Positions 56,135 to 64,000 of a DNA stretch of 64,000 nucleotides are shown here, piece by piece; within the stretch, counting starts at the first letter, position 1, and every line of letters starts with the position of its first letter. The notes beneath the pieces were generated by a model. It saw nothing but the letters and a program-made list of their open reading frames with translations, was not told the origin of the DNA and did not search any database. The translations under genes and the position numbers were made by a program. The DNA is from CAWAND01 sp963727915 (GTDB taxonomy: Bacteria; Chloroflexota; Anaerolineae; Anaerolineales; E44-bin32), in the NCBI GenBank assembly GCA_963727915.1, contig CAVSID010000001.1, positions 930,001-994,000 on the forward strand. Direction: 5' to 3'.

Positions 56135-56221
56135 ATCGTTTCTTCGTCCCGGAACCCGGACAATCTGGCGTAGAGGGACACGGTCGCCTCGTCGGGGAAC
56201 AACATTCGTAAGGAGCCAGGT

Positions 56222-56689
56222 ATGTTTCGAAGAGGCAGCGACCATGCGGGGGAGGAAGCGCGTGCTCCGGATCGTGTCGATTCAGTGCTTGGGCCGGGGC
56301 TCACCTGGCAAGGGAATCTCTCGGGGACGGGTGGTATTCGGGTTGAAGGCGCCTTCGATGGCGACATTCACCTGCACGGTCTGGTTGTGATCGGCGAGCA
56401 GGGGCGTGTGACATGTGAGGATATCCGGGCCGTGACCGTGATTGTGGCAGGCTCCGTGAAGGGCAACATTCAGTCCCAGCGGTTGGAGATTATGGGCACC
56501 GGGCGCGTGTGGGGGGATGTGACCACGGTCTCCCTGTCCACCGAAGAGGGTGCTTTCCTCCGGGGCCAGATCACCATGGAAGAGACACTGGACCTCGGGT
56601 TCCGGCCTGAGCCAGAGCCCGCCGCCGATGAGGCCGCCGGGGAAGAAGAGAATGGAGGAGATGCTGCGGAAGATTCCGATGCGCCGTGA
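56222..56689 (+). CDS. Bactofilin (polymer-forming cytoskeletal protein)
   Basis: 155 residues. 'SVLGPGLTWQGNLSGTGGIR' and 'VEGAFDGDIHLHGLVVIGEQ' match the bactofilin beta-helix; 'IQSQRLEIMGTGRVWGDVTT' provides further rungs. An acidic Glu/Ala-rich tail of about 30 residues follows. Bactofilins form non-nucleotide filaments that organise the envelope. Followed by a hairpin terminator at 56739-56762. Confidence 0.92.
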   Translation: MFRRGSDHAGEEARAPDRVDSVLGPGLTWQGNLSGTGGIRVEGAFDGDIHLHGLVVIGEQGRVTCEDIRAVTVIVAGSVKGNIQSQRLEIMGTGRVWGDVTTVSLSTEEGAFLRGQITMEETLDLGFRPEPEPAADEAAGEEENGGDAAEDSDAP

Positions 56690-56738
56690 CCGCCGAAGCA
56701 GCAGCTCGCACGCCTCGGCCAGAAGCAAGCAACTCCAG

Positions 56739-56762
56739 CGGCCGCCCAGCTTGGGGCGGCCG
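56739..56762. terminator. Hairpin terminator between convergent genes
   Basis: CGGCCGCCC (56739-56747) pairs with GGGCGGCCG (56754-56762), loop AGCTTG. It lies 50 nt after the bactofilin stop and 22 nt beyond the minus-strand gene's stop. Confidence 0.65.
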
Positions 56763-56783
56763 TATTGCTTGGCGAGTTGAGAG

Positions 56784-57584
56784 TTAACGCGCCGGCTGAG
56801 TGAAGGTGAGCTCGACCGAGCCCGGGTAGTTCGTCCCGTCATCGGCAGGACATGCTTCCGATGAAATCCCCGTCACCGGATTGGCCGAGTCTTTGAGTTG
56901 GACGGTGTAGGTAACACCATCGGTCATCGTGAAGTCACCGTAGCCGAGCCCAAGTTCAGGCTTTAGACCGGTAAAGAAATGGTCCTGCCCACTATCCCAG
57001 ACCACCAGCACCTCCATCCCAGGCACCGGTTCGGATGACGCATCGAGCACGACGACTTCGATGAGGGGTGCCGGCGCCTTGGGATCGCAGACCGCCTGGC
57101 GGGATGTGAGTTCGAAGGGCGCGCCCGGGGTGGCGGTGGGTGTCGGAGTGCGCCTTGGCGTGGGTGTGGGCGTCATGCTGGCCGGGCGGGAGGTGACGAC
57201 AAGGGTGTCCGTGCTCGTTCCGCCGAAGGATCCCTGTCGGGTCGGGGCCAGGGGGGTCTGTTGGACCTTGGCCGCCAGTTCCGCCAGGGCCCGGGCCTCC
57301 TGTTCCGATCCGCCCCTAGCCAGCTCGCGTTGGGCGAGGGCAGCGAGCGTGTCCTTGATTTGTGGATCGTGGAACAGCGACAAGCGGGCTCGGGCGCGAG
57401 CAAGATCGCCAGTCTGCGTATAGGCGGAAGCGATCAAAATCAAGTAGGCCTCCCGGTAGGGTTGCCGCAGGGACTCGGGCGCCGAGTCCACGTACTCGAC
57501 CGGGTTGACGGCCCAAGCGTAGTAGAGACCCCCGACGAGCCCGACGACGAATGCTGCTACGAGCGGCAGCCAAGCGCGGCGCAT
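56784..57584 (-). CDS. One-TM protein with Pro/Thr linker and C-terminal beta-sandwich, paralogue of upstream gene
   Basis: 266 residues. An N-terminal TM segment (about 6-26) is followed by 'PVEYVDSAPESLRQPYREAY' and a helical region ending 'ALAELAAKVQQTP'. A low-complexity linker of Thr-Pro repeats lies at about 137-155. The C-terminal part ('PLIEVVVLDASSEPVPGMEV', 'WDSGQDHFFTG') is a CarboxypepD_reg-like sandwich with a Cys pair. It shares its N-terminal half with the next gene upstream, whose stop overlaps this start by one base (TGATG). Confidence 0.75.
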   Translation of the reverse strand: MRRAWLPLVAAFVVGLVGGLYYAWAVNPVEYVDSAPESLRQPYREAYLILIASAYTQTGDLARARARLSLFHDPQIKDTLAALAQRELARGGSEQEARALAELAAKVQQTPLAPTRQGSFGGTSTDTLVVTSRPASMTPTPTPRRTPTPTATPGAPFELTSRQAVCDPKAPAPLIEVVVLDASSEPVPGMEVLVVWDSGQDHFFTGLKPELGLGYGDFTMTDGVTYTVQLKDSANPVTGISSEACPADDGTNYPGSVELTFTQPAR

Positions 57585-57943
57585 CAGGGACCGCCGATCT
57601 CGGATGATGATGGGAGGGCCTCAACGGCCTTGGCCAAGGTTGATAGGCGCAGGAGGTCATCCTGGCTGAAGTGATTGGTGCGGGCGTAATCCTGGGCCTG
57701 CTGGACGATCTCGATCGCTGGTTGGGGCCCCAGACTGGCCAATCGGCGTTGCACTGTGTCCAGCGACTGTGGGCCGCTGTAGGCCTCCGCCACCATCAAG
57801 ACGTAGTCTGTCCGGTAGTCCGCTCGCAGTGAATCGGGGGTGGTCTCCACGTAGGTCACCGGCTGGACGAGCCAGCCGTAGAGCAGGCCGACGGCGAGGC
57901 CCAAGGCTAAGGCAATCAGGACGCGAACAGGCGTAGAAGTCAT
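57584..57943 (-). CDS. Short one-TM paralogue of the downstream gene
   Basis: 119 residues from the ATG at 57943; a longer frame to 58003 lacks a ribosome-binding site. 'LIALALGLAVGLLYGWLVQP' is the TM anchor, followed by 'VTYVETTPDSLRADYRTDYV' and a helical part ending 'LAKAVEALPSSSEIGG'. The N-terminal region aligns with that of the downstream protein, but the linker and sandwich domain are absent. Both point outside the membrane. Function unknown. Confidence 0.78.
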   Translation of the reverse strand: MTSTPVRVLIALALGLAVGLLYGWLVQPVTYVETTPDSLRADYRTDYVLMVAEAYSGPQSLDTVQRRLASLGPQPAIEIVQQAQDYARTNHFSQDDLLRLSTLAKAVEALPSSSEIGGP

Positions 57944-58050
57944 CGTTACTCGTTGGTTGCCGGGTCGAGGGATTGTGCCACAGACAGGGGGCGACTGCAA
58001 CACACGGCCCCGGAGGTGCTCGGGGCCGGCGCTATGCTATAATCTTCCGA

Positions 58051-58132
58051 TGCCGAAGGTGGGAGTCGAACCCACACTCCCGAAGGAACGCGATTTTGAG
58101 TCGCGCGCGTCTGCCAATTCCGCCACTTCGGC
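58051..58132 (-). tRNA. tRNA-Leu (anticodon CAA)
   Basis: The reverse strand folds into a class II tRNA: acceptor GCCGAAG/CTTCGGC, T-loop GTTCGACTC, long variable arm. The anticodon loop CTCAAAA gives CAA (plus-strand 58096-58098), decoding UUG. Discriminator A; CCA is not encoded. A TATAAT box at 58037 is on the plus strand and does not belong to it. Confidence 0.95.
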
Positions 58133-58180
58133 TGGGTCGAAGGAAGTATATTCAAACGCTCGCGGCTGGTCAAGCATGGA

Positions 58181-58202
58181 ACTCCCGCGTGGCTGCGGGA
58201 GT
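58181..58202 (+). terminator. Hairpin between tRNA-Leu and ychF
   Basis: ACTCCCGC (58181-58188) pairs with GCGGGAGT (58195-58202), loop GTGGCT, 14 nt before the ychF start. No T tract; could be a regulatory leader hairpin rather than a terminator. Confidence 0.4.
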
Positions 58203-58216
58203 GCGTTGTTAATCCT

Positions 58217-59283
58217 ATGAAACTAGGAATCATCGGCCTCCCGGCCGCAGGCAAGACCACCGTCTTCAATGCGCTCACTGGTGCCGACCTGCCGGTCGGA
58301 GCCCTGTCGCCCACGCAGGAGATCCACAACGCCGTGGTCGATGTGCCCGATCCGCGGGTGGACCGGCTCAGCGAGCTCTTCCGGCCTCGCAAGACAATCT
58401 ATGCCAAGGTGACCTACGCCGATATCGGCGGGATGCGGGCCGACGCCTCCCAACAGGGGCTCCCAGGCCCGGTGCTCAACCAGATGCAGCAGATGGACGG
58501 CCTGGTGCAGGTGGTCCGCGCCTTCGAAGATCCTAGCGTGCCGCACCATAAGGGCTCCGTCGATGCCGTGAGGGACCAGGCCGAACTCCACGACGAACTG
58601 ATGCTCAACGACATGTTGGCTGTGGAGCGGCGTCTGGTCAAGCTCGATGAGGAACTTAGCGAGGCGGCCGAGAAAAAGGGTTGGTGGTTCGGGAGCAGGG
58701 AATCTTTGCACGCCTTCAGGCCGCACTGGGGGAAGGGCAGCCGCTGAGGGAAATGGGCACCACTGCCGACGAAGACAGGCTGCTCTCCGGGTTCGGGCTG
58801 CTGACGCGCAAACCCAGTCTGGTGGTGGTCAACCTGGGCGAGGATCAGTCAGCGCCCGATCTGGGCAATCTCGGCCCGGGCGTCGACGTCCTACCCCTGA
58901 AGGGCCGATTGGAAATGGACATCGCGCACATGCCCCCCGAGGACATGCGAATGTACTTGGAGGAGTATGGCATTCAGGCACCGGGCAGGATTCGGGTCCT
59001 GCAGGCGTCGTATGCGCTCCTTAATCTCATCTCCTTCTTCACCGTTGGGGAAGATGAGGTGCGCGCCTGGACAGTCCCGGCGGATGCCACCGCCCTGGAT
59101 GCGGCGGGCGCCATCCACTCCGACCTGGCTCGAGGCTTCATTCGAGCAGAGGTCATCGGCTGGGAAGAACTGCTTGCCCTGGGCGGCTGGTCGCAGGCGC
59201 GAGACGCCGGCAAACTTCGGGTGCAAGGCAAGGACTATGTCGTGAAGGATGGCGATATCCTCCACGTGCGGTTCAACGTCTGA
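58217..59283 (+). CDS. ychF: YchF-type redox-regulated ATPase/GTP-binding protein (one apparent frameshift)
   Basis: Starts 'MKLGIIGLPAAGKTTVFNAL' with the P-loop. 'IYAKVTYADIGGM' gives the G3-like region and 'VVVNLGED' the NxxE motif of the YchF subgroup, which prefers ATP. The coiled coil ends 'LSEAAEKKG', where the frame changes near 58675. 'LISFFTVGEDEVRAW' and 'VVKDGDILHVRFNV' form the TGS domain. Joined length about 355 residues. It associates with ribosomes in known bacteria. Confidence 0.92.
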
Positions 59284-59300
59284 TTCGACAGGAGATATCC

Positions 59301-61070
59301 ATGGGGACCATGACCTACGAGCAGGAGAAGTGGAACCTGGACGAGCTCTTCCCGGCGCTGGACTCGCCCCGAATAGTTGAGGCGGCCGAGGCATTGGATC
59401 GTGAAGTTGCACGCTTTGAGGACCACCGACCCAGTTTGTCGGAAGATATCTCTCCCGACACGTTCCACCAGATTCTCACAGACTACGACAACCTGATGCG
59501 CAGCCTGTCGAGGCTGGCAGGCTATGCCAGCCTGAAGTTCGCCGAGGACACGCAGGACCAGCGAGTGCAGGCCTTCCTGGCCGCCAACCGTCAACGGACT
59601 GCGGTGGTTGAGAATCGGACGCTCTTCTTCCAGCTTTGGTGGAAGGGCCTTTCCTCCGGGGCGGCCGAAAGGCTGCTCGAAGGTGCCGGCGATTTCCGCT
59701 ACTGGCTCGAGGCCATGCGGCTGCAATCGCCCTACACGCTGAGTGAGCCCGAAGAAAAGATCGTCAACCTAAAAGACGTCAACGGGGTGAGCGCCCTGGT
59801 CACAATCTACACCGCCATCACCAACCGCTTTGTCTTCGAGCTCGAGGTGGACGGTGAAACCCAGAAGTTGAGCCGGGACAGCTTGATGATGCACGTGCGC
59901 AGCCCTCAGGCCGAGGTGCGCAAAGCTGCCTATCAGTCACTCTACAAGGTTTTCGGAGAACAAACTCCCATCCTGGGCCAGTTCTATCAAAATGTCGTCC
60001 GCGACTGGTACAGCGAGAATGTGGAATTGCGAGGCTTTGCCAAGCCAATATCGGTCCGCAATCTGGCCAACGACATTCCGGACGATGTGACCGAGATGCT
60101 TTTGGACGTGTGTCGTGCCAATGCGGGCGTCTTCCAGGATTACTTTCGCCTCAAGGGTGGATGGCTTGGTATGGATAAGCTCCGCCGCTACGATGTCTAT
60201 GCTCCGGTGGCCCAGGAAGAGACGAGCTACTCATTTGGTGAGGCCGGTGACCTGACGATGGAGAGCTTCGCTGCCTTCCATCCTCAATTGGCGGATCTGG
60301 CGGGCAAGGTCCTGACGGAGCACCATCTCGACAGTGAAGTGCGCATGGGTAAACAATCGGGCGCCTTCTGCGCCACGATCGAGCCAGACTTGACGCCCTG
60401 GGTGTTGACCAACTTTCAGGGGAAGGCGGAGGACGTCCTGACGCTGGCCCACGAGCTCGGCCACGCGGTCCACTCCCTTCTGGCGGCCGACCACCAGGCG
60501 GTGACCCAGCATGCATCGCTTCCCCTGGCCGAGACAGCGTCAACCTTCGGTGAGATGTTGGTCCTTGACCAGTTGTTGAGTCGCGACCCGGATCCGGCGC
60601 TGAAGCGCGACCTCCTCATCCGACAAATGGACGGCAACTACGCCACCATCATGCGCCAGGCCTTTTTTGCCCTCTTCGAGCGGGACGCCCACGATGCCGT
60701 CAATCAAGGCGCCTCGGTCGACGATCTCTCCGAGATCTACTGGGCAAATCTAAAGGACCAATTCGGCGACAGCCTCAACCTGAGCGAGGATTTTAAGGTC
60801 GAGTGGGCCGCCATCCCGCATTTCTACTTCAGCCCGTTCTATGTCTACGCATACGCCTTCGGCCAACTCCTGGTGCTGTCCCTGTACCAGCAGTTCAGGG
60901 AGGAAGGTGACTGATTCAAGCCGCGCTACTTGGACATCCTGAAGGCGGGTGGTGCGGCCTCTCCTGAGGCCATCCTCACCCGAGCCGGGATCGACATGCG
61001 GTCAAGGGCGTTCTGGCAAGGGGGGTTCGATGTGCTTCGCAGTTCGGTCGATGAATTGAAGGCTATGTAA
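59301..61070 (+). CDS. pepF: Oligoendopeptidase F-like M3 peptidase with in-frame TGA
   Basis: ATG 59301 to TAA 61068-61070 is 590 codons, but codon 538 is TGA (60912-60914). After it the frame continues 'FKPRYLDILKAGGAASPEAI' and 'FWQGGFDVLRSSVDEL', the conserved PepF C-terminus. 'LAHELGHAVHSLLA' is the zinc motif and 'LPLAETASTFGEMLVLD' follows. PepF cleaves oligopeptides in the cytosol. The TGA replaces a poorly conserved residue before 'FKPRY' and may be a sequencing error or nonsense change. TGA ends other genes normally in this window, so recoding as a rule is unlikely. Confidence 0.88.
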
Positions 61071-61776
61071 GCGCCTCGGCCATCCACCCAGGCGAAGAGC
61101 GAACCAAGGGCGGGCCGATACCCGTGCTCTTGGCTTCGGTGGACGCTTGGTTCCTATGAGAGGCATCCGAGGCTGGCCGAGGCGGAAAGCTGGTCACCGT
61201 CTCACGGCAGAGAAGCATGGCACGAAGGGCCTATTCTTTCCCAAATCGAGCAAGGATTGGCTCTTGAAATTCGGAATAATGCATGTACTATGTCTAGAGG
61301 GTGCGAGGAAGACAGGCTTGCTGGGATGGTTCACACTGGGGGGCGGCGCGCCTCCCGGACCCAGTTCTTCAATGCTTCGTTGAATCAAATCTCCAATAAC
61401 AGGCCATGATGGGCTCGCCGGATCCAGTGCATGGATACTGATGCCTATTGGGGATGCCTGAAAGCGGCCTGGCTCAGCGGACGGATCCACTCGTCATGTG
61501 TCGGCCGTTTGGAGTTGACCATCCGGCGTGGCGTTTCAAAGCTGGTTACCAGAAACACTTGTCGACGTAGTGTCCCATGGAGCTGGTTGAGCATATCGGA
61601 TGGTGGCTCGCCCACTACCTTTCTCTCCCCCCCTTGCGAGCCTCAGATCAACTATTACCAAAGCGCAATGAGCACCAACAACTAGACCTCGGTCTGGTTG
61701 ATCGTTTCTTTGTCATCATCTCTATTATCCGAGAAATTGGTTCATGAGGGGGGATACCCTAATACGGGAGGAAGAC
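61071..61776. other. Gene-poor stretch with a long imperfect hairpin
   Basis: About 700 bases with no convincing gene; the short ORFs here have no family features or ribosome-binding sites. An inverted repeat, CGCCTCGGCCA (61072-61082) with TGGCCGAGGCG (61174-61184), encloses a second one (GAACCAAG with CTTGGTTC). Together they could form a structured RNA of about 113 nt directly after pepF. The rest appears less GC-rich than the neighbours, which may indicate foreign DNA or decayed sequence. No transposase fragment was recognised. Confidence 0.45.
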
Positions 61777-62559
61777 ATGAGGAAGTTCGGTTCGATCCTG
61801 CTCGGAATGATAGGAGGGATAGCCTTGACGGTGGGCCTGCTCTGGGTTGGCTCGGGCGTCAGCGTGCTGGCCAAAGTCAGCGGGGATTCGGAATCCGCCA
61901 CGTCGACGCCAACACCAGCAGTGCTGACCGAGTCTAGCGGAGACTCCCCATCGGACACGTCAACGCCAGCGCCAGCTGTGACTGCAGAATCTGCCACATC
62001 GACGCCAACGCCAGCAGAGCGCATACCGGATGCCGTCGCGGCGGTTCATACACCCAAGCCCACCATCGGGCCAGATGAATTGCGGGGCGCCGGGAACCAG
62101 CTGCAGGGCCCTGCCTTTATTCTCCCCACCCCCATACCGAATGAAACCCTGGTGTATTTCGTGCCTACAGACAATGATGCGACCGCCACGGTGTTGTTCC
62201 TGTACAACACCGACACCGTCTCCCATGTCATCGCCTTGCGGGGGTTCAACTACGACGGTGCGATGGTGTACGCTCAAAACATCACCGTGCCTGCAGCGAG
62301 CTTCCGCCGCCTGATCAGCGATTCGGTCCATTCCGCCCCACCCCCCAGCTGGGCCACCCCTGCCCCGATCACCACCAACTTCACCGATTTCGTCTACTTC
62401 GCCAGCCTTTCGCTGGCCAAGGGTGTCAAAGTGGAAGGCTACACGCTGTTCAATCCGGGCACGGGCGTGGTCGATCCGCGCTCAGACCAGGGGGCGATTC
62501 CCCTGCGATTCAGCACCGACCCTGCGACCGTATTCTTGCCGTCTGTCTCCTCTCCTTAG
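61777..62559 (+). CDS. Secreted or membrane-anchored protein with Thr/Pro/Ser-rich stalk
   Basis: 260 residues from the ATG at 61777, with GGGAGGAAG upstream; the frame is open to 61744. A hydrophobic N-terminal segment (about 6-31) is a signal or anchor. A low-complexity stalk follows (about 38-85), with a repeated ATSTPTPA unit typical of O-glycosylated linkers. The beta-rich domain (about 105-250, 'VLFLYNTDTVSHVIALRGFN', 'SLAKGVKVEGYTLFNPGTG') has no recognised family. Probably cell-surface. It follows the gene-poor stretch and may be transcribed alone. Confidence 0.72.
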   Translation: MRKFGSILLGMIGGIALTVGLLWVGSGVSVLAKVSGDSESATSTPTPAVLTESSGDSPSDTSTPAPAVTAESATSTPTPAERIPDAVAAVHTPKPTIGPDELRGAGNQLQGPAFILPTPIPNETLVYFVPTDNDATATVLFLYNTDTVSHVIALRGFNYDGAMVYAQNITVPAASFRRLISDSVHSAPPPSWATPAPITTNFTDFVYFASLSLAKGVKVEGYTLFNPGTGVVDPRSDQGAIPLRFSTDPATVFLPSVSSP

Positions 62560-62877
62560 AGGGAAGGGTAATCGGTCCTTCGCAGACTCACGCAGCCGGC
62601 GGGCCAGGATATCATCCCCTAAATCATCTCCCAGGCGGGTCACCGGACCAACTGGGTCGAGCTCGCCGGCAAGCAAAGAGGACCATCGCTTAAAGAGAGG
62701 GATCGCTCAGCGGCTACTGAGCGATCCCTTCACGTCGTGCAAGTTGCCGGGCCGTTCACGCTTTCGCGTAGAACCCCGTCCACGCCCATTCGCGCTTCAA
62801 CTGGCCTGCACCCGCACCGTATGCTTGAGGCGGGCGATGGTGTGAAGTCAGACCCTCCAGCCAGGTTTTTCGATTAG
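62560..62877. other. Intergenic region between surface protein and tRNA-Ser
   Basis: Contains a perfect 13-bp terminator-like hairpin at 62698-62729 and otherwise no gene that I can support. A short minus-strand ORF that continues into the tRNA is considered spurious. Confidence 0.5.
62698..62729. terminator. 13-bp perfect hairpin
   Basis: AGGGATCGCTCAG (62698-62710) pairs with CTGAGCGATCCCT (62717-62729), loop CGGCTA, about 140 nt after the surface-protein stop. Short T pair follows; likely a terminator. Confidence 0.65.
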
Positions 62878-62965
62878 CGGAGAGGGTGGGATTCGAACCC
62901 ACGGTGGCCCAAAGGACCACAACGGTTTTCGAGACCGCCCCGTTCAACCACTCCGGCACCTCTCC
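62878..62965 (-). tRNA. tRNA-Ser (anticodon CGA)
   Basis: The reverse strand forms a class II tRNA: acceptor GGAGAGG/CCTCTCC, T-loop GTTCGAATC and a long variable arm. The loop CTCGAAA gives anticodon CGA (plus-strand 62929-62931), decoding UCG. Discriminator G; CCA not encoded. Confidence 0.95.
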
Positions 62966-63031
62966 AAGGGAGGATTATACCCGCCGAGGTGGGGGGCACC
63001 AAGACCGGCCGACGGTCAAGCACGGCAAAGG

Positions 63032-64000
63032 TCAAATCTCAACTTCCTGATTGAGCTCCGGATACGTCACGTTGCCGATCCCAGAGGCCGCCATCCTCTC
63101 GGTCAGGGCCGCTGCCGGCCCGGCTTCTCCGTGGACAAGGAAGATTTGCTTAAGGCTGCCCGCCGTCGCTTGGGCATACCGGACCAGGGCTGCCTGATCT
63201 GCGTGGGCGGAAAGGCCGTCAATCGAGGCGACGCGCGCCTTAACCTTGTAGTTCTCCCCAAAGATGTGGACTTCAGAAGCACCCTCGGACAGGCGGCGGC
63301 CCAACGTATGGGGCGCCATCCATGACGTGATCAAGACCGTGTTCTTCGGATCCTCGATGTTGTTCTTGAGGTGGTGAAGGATCCGCCCAACCTCGGCCAT
63401 CCCGGAGGCGGAGATGATGACCGCCGGCCCGTCGGTCTGATTGATAGCCTTGCTCTCTTCGACGCTGAGTGTGTATTTGAGATGCTCGAACCCCAGCGCT
63501 GCCCCGTGAGGATCTTGGGCCATGAAATCCCGAGTTTCTTCATCGAAACACTCCGGATGTTCCCGATACAGTGCAGTCACGTTGATTGCCAATGGACTGT
63601 CAACGAAGACCGGGATGCTGGGAAGCTCGTTGCGCTCGATCATCTGATGCAGATAGTAGACGAGGCTTTGGGTTCGCCCGACAGCGAAAGCAGGGATGAT
63701 CAGTTTGCCGCCCTTCTGGAAAGTCTCGCTGGCAACGCTGTGAAGAGCCTCGTAGGCCTTCTCCGGGGAGTCATGCAATCGATCCCCATAGGTGCACTCC
63801 ATAATCAAGAAGTCGACGGTCTCTGGCAAGACCGGGTCTCTGAGCAAGGGGAGCCCGACCCGGCCGATATCTCCCGAGAACATCAGCCGAATCTGGTGGC
63901 CCGCATCATCGATGTCCAGCACCACCCCAGCCGAGCCAAGGATGTGTCCAGCTTCGACGAAACGTGCTTGCACGCCGGGAATGGGCTCGAAAGTCTGCAC
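63032..64000 (-). CDS. MBL-fold beta-CASP ribonuclease (5' end outside window)
   Basis: 322 residues visible; the frame reaches the window edge, so the N-terminal metallo-beta-lactamase part with the HxHxDH motif is missing. 'GHILGSAGVVLDI' and 'FSGDIGRVGLPLLRDP' belong to the MBL core, and 'LIPAFAVGRTQSLVYYL' to the beta-CASP cap. The C-terminal 'SASGMAEVGRILHHLKNNI' and 'SAHADQAALVRY' are motifs B and C. Members process RNA as endo/exonucleases, similar to YSH1/CPSF-like enzymes. No KH domain is visible. Confidence 0.9.
   Translation of the reverse strand: MQTFEPIPGVQARFVEAGHILGSAGVVLDIDDAGHQIRLMFSGDIGRVGLPLLRDPVLPETVDFLIMECTYGDRLHDSPEKAYEALHSVASETFQKGGKLIIPAFAVGRTQSLVYYLHQMIERNELPSIPVFVDSPLAINVTALYREHPECFDEETRDFMAQDPHGAALGFEHLKYTLSVEESKAINQTDGPAVIISASGMAEVGRILHHLKNNIEDPKNTVLITSWMAPHTLGRRLSEGASEVHIFGENYKVKARVASIDGLSAHADQAALVRYAQATAGSLKQIFLVHGEAGPAAALTERMAASGIGNVTYPELNQEVEI

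Noticed and set aside
60912..60914. TGA as a selenocysteine or reassigned codon
   Set aside because: No selenocysteine genes or insertion-element hairpin were seen, the residue is not a redox site in PepF, and TGA ends many other genes here.
62756..62959. Minus-strand ORF overlapping tRNA-Ser
   Set aside because: Its first half is the tRNA itself translated; the rest has no recognised homology.

Overview
The window is GC-rich bacterial chromosome packed with short operons on both strands, with no insertion sequence, prophage, CRISPR array or rRNA. The gene content suggests Chloroflexota, probably an Anaerolineae-like lineage: a T-box on pheST, a SAM-I riboswitch on metE, archaeal-style aconitase X, DUF951, Flp pilin, bactofilin, DUF3048, and tRNA genes without encoded CCA. 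This assignment is inference from gene content, not from a marker phylogeny.

Layout. 1-6330: methyltransferase tail, D-2-hydroxyacid dehydrogenase, HAD hydrolase, then a T-box-controlled pheS-pheT operon. 6337-9650: GAF protein, nucleotide hydrolase-like gene, class V aminotransferase, a small orphan protein and a candidate small RNA. 9674-13347 (minus): operon of M50 protease, HD protein, TyrA-like dehydrogenase, GIY-YIG protein and glycine C-acetyltransferase. 13389-22505 (plus): DUF951, GT28-like glycosyltransferase, EthD protein, YbaK, M23 peptidase, SDR, DinB, two crotonases, AAC(3)-fold protein and a zinc MDR dehydrogenase. 22637-29835: methionine block (metG with an attenuator-like leader, pterin dehydratase, homocysteine methyltransferase/MTHFR fusion, metE under a SAM-I riboswitch). 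30044-39754: serine hydrolase, 2H phosphoesterase, membrane protein, response regulator, HAD, DinB, DUF952, rsmI, sugar-phosphate isomerase, surface beta-propeller protein, second YbaK. 39795-45039: pantothenate/CoA operon panB-panE-panC-coaX followed by MOSC and EamA genes. 45039-56762: M2-like peptidase, two-gene aconitase X followed by coaBC, DUF72, GNAT, response-regulator/thioredoxin-reductase fusion, DUF3048 lipoprotein, adenosine-specific kinase, lipoprotein, P1 peptidase and bactofilin. 56784-64000: paired one-TM paralogues, tRNA-Leu, ychF, pepF, a gene-poor stretch, a surface protein, tRNA-Ser and a beta-CASP nuclease.

Two features run through the whole window. First, about thirty genes are interrupted by single-base frameshifts with conserved protein on both sides. 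This looks like uncorrected sequencing error rather than gene decay, so these genes are given as single features spanning all fragments. Second, an 18-bp palindrome, TTGTGAA-N4-TTCACAA, occurs seven times, each time in an intergenic gap 9-41 nt after a plus-strand stop codon. It matches CRP/FNR-type and Rex-type operators, but its position at 3' gene ends is unusual, and it is the best candidate for an undescribed element. Several genes also have a -10 box only 6-9 nt before the start codon, which predicts leaderless mRNAs.
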